From NCBI GenBank assembly GCA_902611405.1, contig CACLZL010000001.1, positions 124,001 through 188,000 of the forward strand: 64,000 nt of DNA, given 5' to 3'. A program made the position numbers and the translations under genes. Numbering within the stretch: position 1 is the stretch's first letter; each line of letters opens with the position of its first letter. The notes beneath the pieces were generated by a model, which worked only from the letters and a program-made list of their open reading frames with translations, searched no databases and was not told the DNA's origin. This DNA is from an uncultured Pelagibacteraceae bacterium. GTDB taxonomy: Bacteria; Pseudomonadota; Alphaproteobacteria; Pelagibacterales; Pelagibacteraceae. Of this stretch, positions 42,154 through 50,248 are shown piece after piece.

Positions 42154-42999
42154 ATGAGAAAAATATATAAAACATTAACTGTTTTGTTTGTTCTTCTGTT
42201 TAGTATTTCGACTGTTAATGCAAAGACGTTAACTGAAAGACTTGCAGATGGTCACAAATTAAGATTAGGTTTTGGTACTGCTGTGCCATGGGCATATGCT
42301 GGAGATAATGGTGAGGCATTAGGTTTCGTGAACATGATTGCATTAACTGTTTTAGAAGAAATGGGTATTACTGAGCATGAAACTAAGGTATTTGAATGGT
42401 CAGGCCTTATCCCAGGAATAAACGCTGATAGATCAGATATGATTACTGGAGGTATGTACATTCTAAAAAGCAGATGTGCGAATATTGATTTTTCAGATCC
42501 AATTGGAGTATTTGGAGATGCGATGTTAGTTCCAAAAGGTAATCCTAAAGGAATTAATAATTATGCAGATGTAATAAGAACAGGAGCTAAACTTGTAACT
42601 GGAACTGGTTTTAATACTGTAGAGGCAGCAAAAAAAGCTGGTGTTCCAGATAGTCAAATGCTTTTAGTAGAAGGTGAAGTTGGTATTTTAGCAGCGATGA
42701 AAGCTGGAAGAGCAGATGCTGCTGTTCAAACTTTCTTTGGTGCAAAAGAGCATGAGGAAAAAACTGGTGGAGCATTTGAAGTAACTGATCCTAAATTAAT
42801 GCCTAAAGAGACTGTAAATGTTGTTGGTATTGGTTTTAGAAAAAGTGATAGCAAGTTCAGAGAAGCTTTCAATGTAGCTCTAGCTAAAGTTTTAGCTAAC
42901 CCTGGAAAAATGTTAGAAAGAGCTGGTAAGTATGGCTATGATAAAGCTCAACTACCACCACCTGACATGACTACTGAGTGGGCTTGCTCAACTAAATAA
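42154..42999 (+). CDS. ABC transporter substrate-binding protein, ectoine/polar amino acid type (EhuB-like)
   Basis: 281 aa periplasmic binding protein family 3. Signal peptide ends near A23 (TVNA/KTLTER). The pattern GFVNMIALTVLEEMGI, EWSGLIPGINADRSDMITGGMYILKSRC and FSDPIGVFGDAMLVPKGNP resembles EhuB, including the R-C near 107 and the late EWACSTK cysteine. A strong Shine-Dalgarno (AAGGGAGA, 42142-42149) precedes the ATG. The downstream genes are two permeases and an ATPase in the ehuBCDA order. Ectoine, hydroxyectoine or a related polar amino acid is the likely ligand, but binding-site residues were not checked. A terminator follows the gene. Confidence 0.88.
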   Translation: MRKIYKTLTVLFVLLFSISTVNAKTLTERLADGHKLRLGFGTAVPWAYAGDNGEALGFVNMIALTVLEEMGITEHETKVFEWSGLIPGINADRSDMITGGMYILKSRCANIDFSDPIGVFGDAMLVPKGNPKGINNYADVIRTGAKLVTGTGFNTVEAAKKAGVPDSQMLLVEGEVGILAAMKAGRADAAVQTFFGAKEHEEKTGGAFEVTDPKLMPKETVNVVGIGFRKSDSKFREAFNVALAKVLANPGKMLERAGKYGYDKAQLPPPDMTTEWACSTK

Positions 43000-43018
43000 T
43001 TTACATAATTTAAAGACT

Positions 43019-43050
43019 AAACCAGGCATCTTAAATGTTGCCTGGTTTTT
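43019..43050 (+). terminator. intrinsic terminator/attenuator between the binding-protein gene and permeases
   Basis: A perfect 10-bp stem AAACCAGGCA (43019-43028) with TGCCTGGTTT (43039-43048) closed by a 10-nt loop and followed by T residues. As in the TRAP operon, it sits inside the operon just after the binding-protein gene. Confidence 0.85.
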
Positions 43051-43070
43051 AAAATCTAAAGGAAAATACT

Positions 43071-43742
43071 TTGACATATTTTGAATTTTTGAACGAGCAT
43101 GGCATTACCCTATTATTAGGAACAGTAACTACAATAAAAGTTCTTGTTTGTTCTATGATTCTATATGTGATTATTTCTATGATTTTTGGTTTGATGAGAC
43201 TTTCTAAAAATTTAGCTATACAAGGGATTGCAACGGTATATATAGAATTTTTTAGAGGAACTTCTTTATTAGTTCAATTATTTTGGGCCTATTATGTATT
43301 ACCTTTTTTTGGAATATCACTAGAAGCTTTTACAGCTGGAGTAGTAGCTCTAGGTTTGAATTTTGGTGCATATGGTGCAGAAATTGTAAGGGCGGGAATT
43401 CTTGCGGTGCCGAAAGGACAATGGGAGGCAGCACATGCTTTAAATTTTACTCCAGCAAAAAGAATTAAAAGAATTATTATTCCGCAAATATTTCCAATAA
43501 TTTTACCACCCGCTGCAAATTTAACTGTAGAATTATTAAAAGCTACAGCATTGGTTGCATTAGTGACAGTTGTCGATTTAACTTTTGAAGCAAAACAAAT
43601 TAACTCTATTACATGGTTATCAGCACAGTGTTTTGGAACAGCATTACTGATTTACTATATTATTGCTAGATTTGCATTAGTTCCATTTTTAAGATGGTTA
43701 GAAGTATTAGCAGCTAGAAAGGTTGGAAAGGAGAGAATTTAG
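43071..43742 (+). CDS. ABC transporter permease (EhuC-like)
   Basis: 223 aa, His/Glu/Gln/Arg/opine family permease with about five helices. The ABC-permease EAA loop is GAEIVRAGILAVPKGQWEAAHALNF near residues 103-127 followed by RIIIPQIFPIILPP. Start is TTG at 43071, with AAAGGA at 43057-43062; no in-frame ATG fits the N-terminus. The combination of an upstream terminator and TTG start implies lower synthesis than the binding protein. It forms a heterodimeric channel with the next gene product. Confidence 0.9.
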   Translation: MTYFEFLNEHGITLLLGTVTTIKVLVCSMILYVIISMIFGLMRLSKNLAIQGIATVYIEFFRGTSLLVQLFWAYYVLPFFGISLEAFTAGVVALGLNFGAYGAEIVRAGILAVPKGQWEAAHALNFTPAKRIKRIIIPQIFPIILPPAANLTVELLKATALVALVTVVDLTFEAKQINSITWLSAQCFGTALLIYYIIARFALVPFLRWLEVLAARKVGKERI

Positions 43743-43745
43743 ATT

Positions 43746-44423
43746 ATGGAAATGGGGTGGAGATGGGATTTTACAATAGAAATTTTGCCACAAATGGCAA
43801 TAGCAACTTTAAACACTATTCTTGCTGCTGGTGTGGGTTATGCAATTGCTTTGGTTGTTGGATTATTTTTTTTACTAGGCCAAAGAACACCGTTTAAAAT
43901 TGTTAACTGGTTAAATAGAGAAATAGTAGAATTTATAAGATCTACACCTCTTCTAATTCAATTATTTTTTGTTTATTTCGTACTACCACAATTTGGCATT
44001 ACATTATCAGCGTGGGTATGTGGAATGATTACAATCGGTCTTCATTTTGGAACTTATTTATCCGAAGTTTACAGAGGGGCGCTGGAAGGAGTTTCAAAAA
44101 CACAATGGGAGGCTTGTAGAGCTCTTAATTTTTCTACAATTTATACTTATAGAAGAATTGTCTTACCACAAGCATTTCCAATAGCTATACCGGGAATGGG
44201 GAATTACTTGGTCGGAATTTTTAAAGATACCCCATTACTATCTACTATTGGCGTAGCAGAATTATTTCATGCAGCTACAGCTGTAGGTGGCTACAATTAT
44301 AGATATTTAGAACCATATACTATAGTTGGAATAATATTTTTAACATTATCTATTCCAGCAGCAATGTGGGTAAGAAAATTAGAAAATGATGTTAATAAAG
44401 CACAAGGTAAAATAAAAAAATAA
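43746..44423 (+). CDS. ABC transporter permease (EhuD-like)
   Basis: 225 aa. Paralogue of the preceding permease: IVEFIRSTPLLIQLFFVYFVLP near 55-76, and the EAA loop SEVYRGALEGVSKTQWEACRALNF near 109-132, then RRIVLPQAFPIAIPG. The protein ends with a basic tail. It pairs with the EhuC-like permease; both are needed for the heterodimer and the spacing (3 bp) suggests co-translation. Start ATG at 43746; a second possible ATG two codons later (MEMGW) does not change the call. Confidence 0.91.
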   Translation: MEMGWRWDFTIEILPQMAIATLNTILAAGVGYAIALVVGLFFLLGQRTPFKIVNWLNREIVEFIRSTPLLIQLFFVYFVLPQFGITLSAWVCGMITIGLHFGTYLSEVYRGALEGVSKTQWEACRALNFSTIYTYRRIVLPQAFPIAIPGMGNYLVGIFKDTPLLSTIGVAELFHAATAVGGYNYRYLEPYTIVGIIFLTLSIPAAMWVRKLENDVNKAQGKIKK

Positions 44424-44426
44424 ATT

Positions 44427-45215
44427 ATGAAAAATGCATTAGATGAAATAATTGTTCAATTTGATCAAGTAACAAAACAATATGGTGATTTAGTAGTTTT
44501 AGATAAATTAAATTTAGATATTAAAAAAAATGAAATGGTCTCAATTATTGGACCATCTGGATCTGGTAAAACTACAGTTCTAAGAGTTTTGATGACTTTA
44601 GAAAAAATAAATGGGGGAGTTATAAATTTAGACGGTGAGCCATTAACTCATATGAATGAAAATGGTAATCTAATTGAAGCAAATGAAAAATATTTAAGGG
44701 AAAGACGTTCCAAAATTGGAATGGTTTTTCAACAATTTAACTTATTTCCTCATATGACTGCTTTACAAAATTGCATAGAAGCACCAATTGAAGTTTTGGG
44801 TCTTAAAAAAGAAGAAGCTGAAGAAAGAGCTCTTGATTTACTTGAGTTAGTAGGGCTTACAGATAAAAAAGATCAGCACCCAAGTAGACTTTCTGGAGGG
44901 CAGCAACAAAGAGTAGCTATAGCAAGAGCACTTGCTATGAGACCTAAAGTTATGCTTTTAGATGAGATAACTTCTGCGCTTGATCCCGAGGTTGTTGGAG
45001 AGGTTTTAAATGTTATACGTTCTCTCAATAAAGAGCACAACTTAACCATGATTATGGTGACCCATCAGATGGGATTTGCTCGTGAAATTTCAGACAGAGT
45101 TTGTTTTTTTAATGAGGGTAAAATATTTGAGGAAGGTCCGCCAGAAAAATTATTTGGAGATCCACAAAATGAGAGAACTAAACAGTTTCTTCATGCAGTT
45201 CTGGACTCTCATTAA
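44427..45215 (+). CDS. ABC transporter ATP-binding protein (EhuA-like)
   Basis: 262 aa amino-acid ABC ATPase (GlnQ/EhuA type). Walker [10 protein letters not shown] near 42-50, Q-loop FQQFNLFPH, signature [15 protein letters not shown] near 152-166, Walker [14 protein letters not shown] near 172-184, and switch His in MVTHQMGF. It energises uptake through the two preceding permeases. The 3-bp gap to the EhuD-like gene shows an operon. Its 3' end faces the minus-strand MFS gene 14 bp away without a visible hairpin. Confidence 0.94.
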   Translation: MKNALDEIIVQFDQVTKQYGDLVVLDKLNLDIKKNEMVSIIGPSGSGKTTVLRVLMTLEKINGGVINLDGEPLTHMNENGNLIEANEKYLRERRSKIGMVFQQFNLFPHMTALQNCIEAPIEVLGLKKEEAEERALDLLELVGLTDKKDQHPSRLSGGQQQRVAIARALAMRPKVMLLDEITSALDPEVVGEVLNVIRSLNKEHNLTMIMVTHQMGFAREISDRVCFFNEGKIFEEGPPEKLFGDPQNERTKQFLHAVLDSH

Positions 45216-45229
45216 TCTTAAACTTTAAT

Positions 45230-46543
45230 TTATTTATAATTTTGATCGGTTTCTATCGTTGTAGAGTTTTCTTCCAATGTAGCTGGGGTATCAGGATCTA
45301 ATTCTAACCCAGCTGGTGTAATTGTTGCTGGAACTGGTGTAAATGTTGAGTCAGGATTTTCAACAGTATCTCTTACTTTCATTCTATACAAACCAAATCC
45401 ACCAATGATCGCATGAGCAATAATTAAAAAAATAAATAAACCATTTATCCCATACCATTCCATAAATATAGAACATAAAATAGGACCACTAATTGCTCCA
45501 ACGCCAAAAATAAACTGCAAACCACCGCCTGCAGCTACGAATTTTGATTTAGGAACAAAGTCATTTGTATGGGCAAGATTTAGTGAAAATAATGGAAGAC
45601 ATAAACTAGAATAGAGTCCTACAGAAATAAAAAATATAATTTTTCTAAAGCTAAATTCATCCATGTAATAAATATTTTGAATAGGATCATTAGAAGTTAA
45701 AATTGAAATTAAAGCTAAAAAAGAACTTCCAAAAGTTGTTACTACAATTACTTTTCTTCTATCAAAAGTATCTGAAAAATAACCGATTGGACCTTGACCA
45801 ATCACTCCAGCAATTGTCGAGATAAATAAAAGTATCGACGTTTCAGTTAAAGTTAATTTTGCAAGAGTTGCATAAACAGATATTAAAGAAAAGAATGCTG
45901 CATGAATAATACCAGTAAAGAATGAACTGAGTGAACCAAGAGGAGAAATATTATATAATTCTTTAATACTTATTGTTTCTATCTTTTTAAATTTTGGAGC
46001 AGGTCTTTTAGTTAATAAAATTGGGACTAGAGCCACTGAAAGTAAAATTGAAACTAAAATAAATGGTTCATAATCATCAGGTTTACTAACGTTAAGTAGC
46101 AACATGCCTATGGCTAAACCAAAGTAAATTACCATCATATAAGCAGATAGTAGTTGTCCTCTGTTTTTATTTGTAGCTCTATCATTTAACCAACTTTCCG
46201 TAACTACATAACAACTAACTAAACTTATACCTGTTATAAATCTACTAATTGTCCACATAAATGGATTTACATAAACTACAGCAACTAAAGCACTTAAAGA
46301 AGCAAGTGACGCAAATGCAGCAAATACTCTTATATGACCAACTTTTGAAACAAAATTAGGCGTAGTTCTTGAACCCACAAAGTAACCGATAAAGTATCCA
46401 GACATGAAAATACCAGTTGTAAAAACACTAAAATCTTCAAGCACTGATCTAATACCCATAACTTGCATTTGCAATCCATGAGCAATCATCATTACCCCTA
46501 TCCCTATAAATAGAGCCCAAGACTTTTTTACTTCTCTTTGCAT
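45230..46543 (-). CDS. MFS transporter
   Basis: 437 aa with about 12 helices. Loop 2-3 holds GSRTTPNFVSKVGHIRVFA (an A-motif variant), and a second copy appears as GYFSDTFDRRKVIVV in the second half. The arrangement resembles the YcaD/YfkF group of proton-coupled exporters. A cytoplasmic C-terminal tail of about 50 residues is proline/threonine/glutamate-rich (TPVPATITPAG) and not part of the fold. The substrate is unknown. It is transcribed away from the EamA gene 31 bp upstream, in the same direction. Confidence 0.88.
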   Translation of the reverse strand: MQREVKKSWALFIGIGVMMIAHGLQMQVMGIRSVLEDFSVFTTGIFMSGYFIGYFVGSRTTPNFVSKVGHIRVFAAFASLASLSALVAVVYVNPFMWTISRFITGISLVSCYVVTESWLNDRATNKNRGQLLSAYMMVIYFGLAIGMLLLNVSKPDDYEPFILVSILLSVALVPILLTKRPAPKFKKIETISIKELYNISPLGSLSSFFTGIIHAAFFSLISVYATLAKLTLTETSILLFISTIAGVIGQGPIGYFSDTFDRRKVIVVTTFGSSFLALISILTSNDPIQNIYYMDEFSFRKIIFFISVGLYSSLCLPLFSLNLAHTNDFVPKSKFVAAGGGLQFIFGVGAISGPILCSIFMEWYGINGLFIFLIIAHAIIGGFGLYRMKVRDTVENPDSTFTPVPATITPAGLELDPDTPATLEENSTTIETDQNYK

Positions 46544-46574
46544 ATTTTGTTTTTAAATTTTAATAATTTTTTGG

Positions 46575-47450
46575 CTAAGTAGTTTTGGTTTGTGTTTTTT
46601 TTATGGCCAGTAAAGAATGAATTGCTATCGTGGTAATGATAACTATACCCCCATAGATGGTCTCGTTAGAAGGCTGTTCTTTGATAACCATCCAGACCCA
46701 TATCGGTCCAAGGATAGTTTCTAGGAGAAAAAATAGATTAACTTCAGCTGCTGTAATAAATCTTGGTGCTATAGTGACTAAAACAAATGGTATAGCTACA
46801 CACATCACACACATTAAAGGTATATAAAAAAGATCATTTCCCACCAATGCAAAGTCTTTAACGAAGAAAAAGGCAAATATTGCAACACACGATTTTCCAA
46901 TTACAGCAGCAGGCACTAAATCGTTAGATTTTGCATATCTTGCAATGTTTGCATTACAGGCTAATCCAAAAGAAGTTATTAAACCAAAAAAATCTCCATA
47001 AAAATTACCAAGACTTAAAGAGTCGTAAAAAATATAAACACAAGCAATAAAGGTAATTATAATAGCAATCCAAGTCCTATTATCCGGTTTTTCTTTTAAG
47101 AAAATAGCTCCTAATATTGCTGATAGCATTGGTGCAAGAGCTACCATTAATAAAGTATTTGCTACATTGGTATTTTGTATTGAGATAATAAAAGTAATAT
47201 TGCAAATAGAAAAACTAATTACATAAAAAATACCTGGGTAACCAATTTTCAACAAAGCTTTTAAGAAATTATTTTTATAAAAAAAAAGAAGACCAATTAG
47301 AACTACGACAAATGGTATTGCACCTCTGTAAAAAAGCATTCCCCAAGTATCAATATTTGATAATCTGATTAGTAAAGAGTCTGGAGTTATAAACATAACT
47401 CCTATAAAGGCCATCAATGAACCTTTTTTTTGATTACTTAAATCATTCAC
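46575..47450 (-). CDS. EamA/DMT-family transporter
   Basis: 291 aa with ten predicted helices in two EamA repeats (FLKEKPDNRTW near 118-128; LFFLLETILGPIWVWMVIKEQP near 240-261). It overlaps gshB by 4 bp, so it is co-translated with the glutathione synthesis genes. A role in moving glutathione precursors or related thiols is conceivable, but there is no sequence evidence for the substrate. This is the third EamA protein in the window. Confidence 0.88.
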   Translation of the reverse strand: MNDLSNQKKGSLMAFIGVMFITPDSLLIRLSNIDTWGMLFYRGAIPFVVVLIGLLFFYKNNFLKALLKIGYPGIFYVISFSICNITFIISIQNTNVANTLLMVALAPMLSAILGAIFLKEKPDNRTWIAIIITFIACVYIFYDSLSLGNFYGDFFGLITSFGLACNANIARYAKSNDLVPAAVIGKSCVAIFAFFFVKDFALVGNDLFYIPLMCVMCVAIPFVLVTIAPRFITAAEVNLFFLLETILGPIWVWMVIKEQPSNETIYGGIVIITTIAIHSLLAIKKTQTKTT

Positions 47451-48373
47451 GCCTTAAGTTCTTTCCAAAAAGTTTTAGCTAAATTTATCCCTGATAGATC
47501 ATAAAGTGTTTTGATTCCAGTTGGAGATGTAACATTTATGTCTCCATTAAGTTTTTGATCTATAAAATCAATTCCTGCAAAAAAAATATTTTCTTTCATT
47601 AAATCTTTTGCAATTAGTTTTGAAACCTTATTTTCTTTACTTGTTAATCTGATATTAGTTGGTTTTGCTCCTTTACTCATATTGCTTAAAATCGAACCTT
47701 TTTTTGGTACTCTTGAAATTGCACCACATACTTTTCCATTAATAATAAAGACTCTTTTATCTCCTTTACTTATTCTAGGAAGAAATTGCTGACACATGAT
47801 ATGATCATTTTTTTTTATAAATTTATTAATTAATTTTGAATTAAATTTAGTTAGTAAATGAATATCATTTCCACTGAAACTATGAATGGGCTTTAAAATT
47901 ACTTTTTTGTTTTTTTTGAAAAATTTTTTTATTTCATCCATATTTTGAGTAAAAATAGTAGCAGGCATATATTTTTGATATTTAGATGAATACAATTTTT
48001 CAGAAATATTCCTAATTGAGGTGGGGTTATTAATTATTTTAACTTTTCTCTTAATTTTATCCAAAATATATGTTGTTGAAATATACTCAAGATTAAAAGG
48101 TGGATCTTGGCGAATAAGAAGAAATTTACATTTTGTTAAATCTAAATTTTGTTTTTTTAAGATTTTATAGAATTTTTTTTGTCTATAGTTAAATTTAATG
48201 AAAAAACCCTTGGCTATAACTTTTGAATTAACAACTGATAAGTTTTTTGGATCATAATAAAAAATTTTATATTTTTTATTCTGAATTTCGTTTGCTAAAA
48301 ATACACTTGTATCCGTTAAAGGATTTAGTTTAGAAGGATAGTTTCCTTGAATAGCAACAATTTTATTTATCAT
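47447..48373 (-). CDS. gshB: glutathione synthetase
   Basis: 308 aa ATP-grasp enzyme, joining gamma-glutamylcysteine and glycine. Visible elements: FLIRQDPPFNLEYI (substrate loop near 85-98), NNPTSIRNISEKLYS near 115-129, KPIHSFSGNDIHLL (ATP-binding, near 161-174), RISKGDKRVFIINGK near 199-213 and FAGIDFID near 264, NVTSPTG near 278. It is compact and lysine-rich compared with typical GshB. It overlaps gshA by 11 bp. Glycine is its co-substrate, another link to the glycine theme of the window. Confidence 0.93.
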   Translation of the reverse strand: MINKIVAIQGNYPSKLNPLTDTSVFLANEIQNKKYKIFYYDPKNLSVVNSKVIAKGFFIKFNYRQKKFYKILKKQNLDLTKCKFLLIRQDPPFNLEYISTTYILDKIKRKVKIINNPTSIRNISEKLYSSKYQKYMPATIFTQNMDEIKKFFKKNKKVILKPIHSFSGNDIHLLTKFNSKLINKFIKKNDHIMCQQFLPRISKGDKRVFIINGKVCGAISRVPKKGSILSNMSKGAKPTNIRLTSKENKVSKLIAKDLMKENIFFAGIDFIDQKLNGDINVTSPTGIKTLYDLSGINLAKTFWKELKA

Positions 48374-49658
48374 ACAATTCGTCTAAATTCTCATTTTTTG
48401 AAAATTTACTAATCATATGATCTGCGTTTGTTGTCTTATTATCAATTACTTTTTGTAGATGGTTTAGAAATATAGTTTCGTTATTACCTTTTTTACTTAA
48501 AACATCTCTATTGTCTAATCCTTTTCTTGAAAGATCTAAAAGCGTAGATGACCAATAAAGAAGATCTTTGCCCATTAATTGAGTATTAAATCCCTTTTGT
48601 GGTGCTTCTAGATAAGCGTTAATTATTTTATCTTTATCCCATGTTTTAATTAGTTCATGAACTTCATCTAAATTTCCATAAAGCATACCTATATTAAAAG
48701 CTGGTCCAGAACATAAACAATCCCAACCACAGGTATCCATTGATCTCAATTCAATATATTTTTTAACTCTGTTTTCAGTAAATATCGTACTTAAGTGAGT
48801 TGTTAAGTCTGTTTCGGTTGGAAGTCTTTTTTCAATCTCTCGAATATTTCCTTCCATAAAATCTTTAAAAATATATTTTTTGCCTGAAATATATTGATTT
48901 TTATTTTGTATAAATAAAATAGGAAATTTAATTACAAAATCAGCATATTTTTCAAAATTCATATTTTCGAAAAATAATTTAGGTAATCCACCTCTAGAAG
49001 TACTTTGCCATACTTTAGATCTATAAGATAAATAGTTACTATTTTTTTTCTCCACAATTGAGGAATTAGCAAACAAAGCAATTGCAATTGGAACAATTGA
49101 GTTTGCTACTCTAAACTTTTTAACAAAATCTTCCTCTGAGCTAAAATCTATATTTAACTGTGTGCCACATGTTCGATACATCATATCTAAACTAAGCTCA
49201 CCACCTAAAGGCATATCCTTGGTCATCAATTTATATCGTTGTTTAGGATTATTGGGGATTTCATTTAATTTAGATATTGGATCAAATCCTGCACTTACAA
49301 TTTTTATATCTAATTTTTTGGTAACTTGTTTTAATTCAAACAAATAATCTTGTGACTCTGCACAAGCTTCATGCATATGATTTAATTTATCTCCTGATAA
49401 TTCTATTTGATTGCCTGGTTCAAGGGTTATATTTTTACCACCTTTATTTAGACCAATTATATTTTCTTTTTCAAAAACTGGATTCCAGCCAAATTCAAGT
49501 AAGGCTGTAAACATTTCTTTTATTTTTGGATAATCAACTCTCTTGTTGTCTAATTTATTAAACAGAAACTTTTCATGCTCTATACCAATTTTAAAATTTT
49601 TGGACTCTTTAATACCTGATTTAAAATAATTAATAATTTTTTCTTTTGAATCAATCAT
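48363..49658 (-). CDS. gshA: glutamate-cysteine ligase (alphaproteobacterial/plant type)
   Basis: 431 aa. It matches the GCS2/plant-type GshA: IGIEHEKFLF at ~24-33, ITLEPGNQIELSGD near 75-88 (metal and glutamate site), MYRTCGTQLNIDF near 158-170 and YIELRSMDTCGW near 295-306. It makes gamma-glutamylcysteine, the first step of glutathione synthesis, with gshB in the overlapping next gene. The two genes and the EamA transporter form one minus-strand operon. No regulatory element is visible in the 29-bp gap upstream. Confidence 0.94.
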   Translation of the reverse strand: MIDSKEKIINYFKSGIKESKNFKIGIEHEKFLFNKLDNKRVDYPKIKEMFTALLEFGWNPVFEKENIIGLNKGGKNITLEPGNQIELSGDKLNHMHEACAESQDYLFELKQVTKKLDIKIVSAGFDPISKLNEIPNNPKQRYKLMTKDMPLGGELSLDMMYRTCGTQLNIDFSSEEDFVKKFRVANSIVPIAIALFANSSIVEKKNSNYLSYRSKVWQSTSRGGLPKLFFENMNFEKYADFVIKFPILFIQNKNQYISGKKYIFKDFMEGNIREIEKRLPTETDLTTHLSTIFTENRVKKYIELRSMDTCGWDCLCSGPAFNIGMLYGNLDEVHELIKTWDKDKIINAYLEAPQKGFNTQLMGKDLLYWSSTLLDLSRKGLDNRDVLSKKGNNETIFLNHLQKVIDNKTTNADHMISKFSKNENLDELYDK

Positions 49659-49687
49659 TCGCTGTAAATAGTGATTTATATCTAAAT

Positions 49688-50245
49688 TTAAAGATAATAA
49701 TAAGGCTCTTTTGCGAATATTTTTTTAACTAATGGCTTAAAATCATCCAATGACATATTTTTATAATCAGGATCAAAAGAGCATTGGTCATATTTTTCAC
49801 AAAAATCTATAGTATCTTGATAGTATTTGTGATCTTTAAATTTATCTCTTACATTTCTATCACCACCTAAATGATGAGCGCTGTAGTAAGTTTGAAAAAG
49901 ACCATGATGTAGAATGATCCAATAGGTTCTATCCGAAACATAAGGTCTTAGTATGGATGCTGCATATTGAGAATGATTCATTGGTGCTAGATCATCTCCA
50001 ATATCATGTAGTAATGTTGCAACAACCATTTCATCACTTTCTTTATTTTTAAAAGCTCTTGTTGCAGCTTGTAATGAATGTTCTAGTCTAGTAACTTTGT
50101 AACCTTCTAAAGTCGTAGTTTGTTTAGATAAATAACTTAAAATTCTCTCAGCTGTTTGTCTCTCAAATTTTTTTTCAAATTTTTCAAGAAGTTCATAATC
50201 TTCTTTAGTGCCGTTTTTCATTTCAGTAAAATTTACCGTTTTCAT
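49688..50245 (-). CDS. HD-domain protein, possible mixed-valence diiron oxygenase
   Basis: 185 aa HD-fold protein. Likely metal ligands are H56 (RLEHSLQAA), H80-D81 (LLHDIGDD), H91 (MNHSQYA), H114 (ILHHGLF) and D153 (KYDQCS). Six-ligand sets like this occur in PhnZ and myo-inositol oxygenase, where the HD fold performs O2-dependent C-C or C-P cleavage instead of phosphohydrolysis. The remainder (AHHLGGDRNVRDKFKDH, FCEKYDQCSFDPDY) is characteristic of a conserved subfamily often annotated in phosphonate degradation contexts. No phosphonate gene is near; it lies 3 bp after purF. An ordinary phosphohydrolase is the alternative. Confidence 0.8.
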   Translation of the reverse strand: MKTVNFTEMKNGTKEDYELLEKFEKKFERQTAERILSYLSKQTTTLEGYKVTRLEHSLQAATRAFKNKESDEMVVATLLHDIGDDLAPMNHSQYAASILRPYVSDRTYWIILHHGLFQTYYSAHHLGGDRNVRDKFKDHKYYQDTIDFCEKYDQCSFDPDYKNMSLDDFKPLVKKIFAKEPYYYL

Positions 50246-50248
50246 AAT

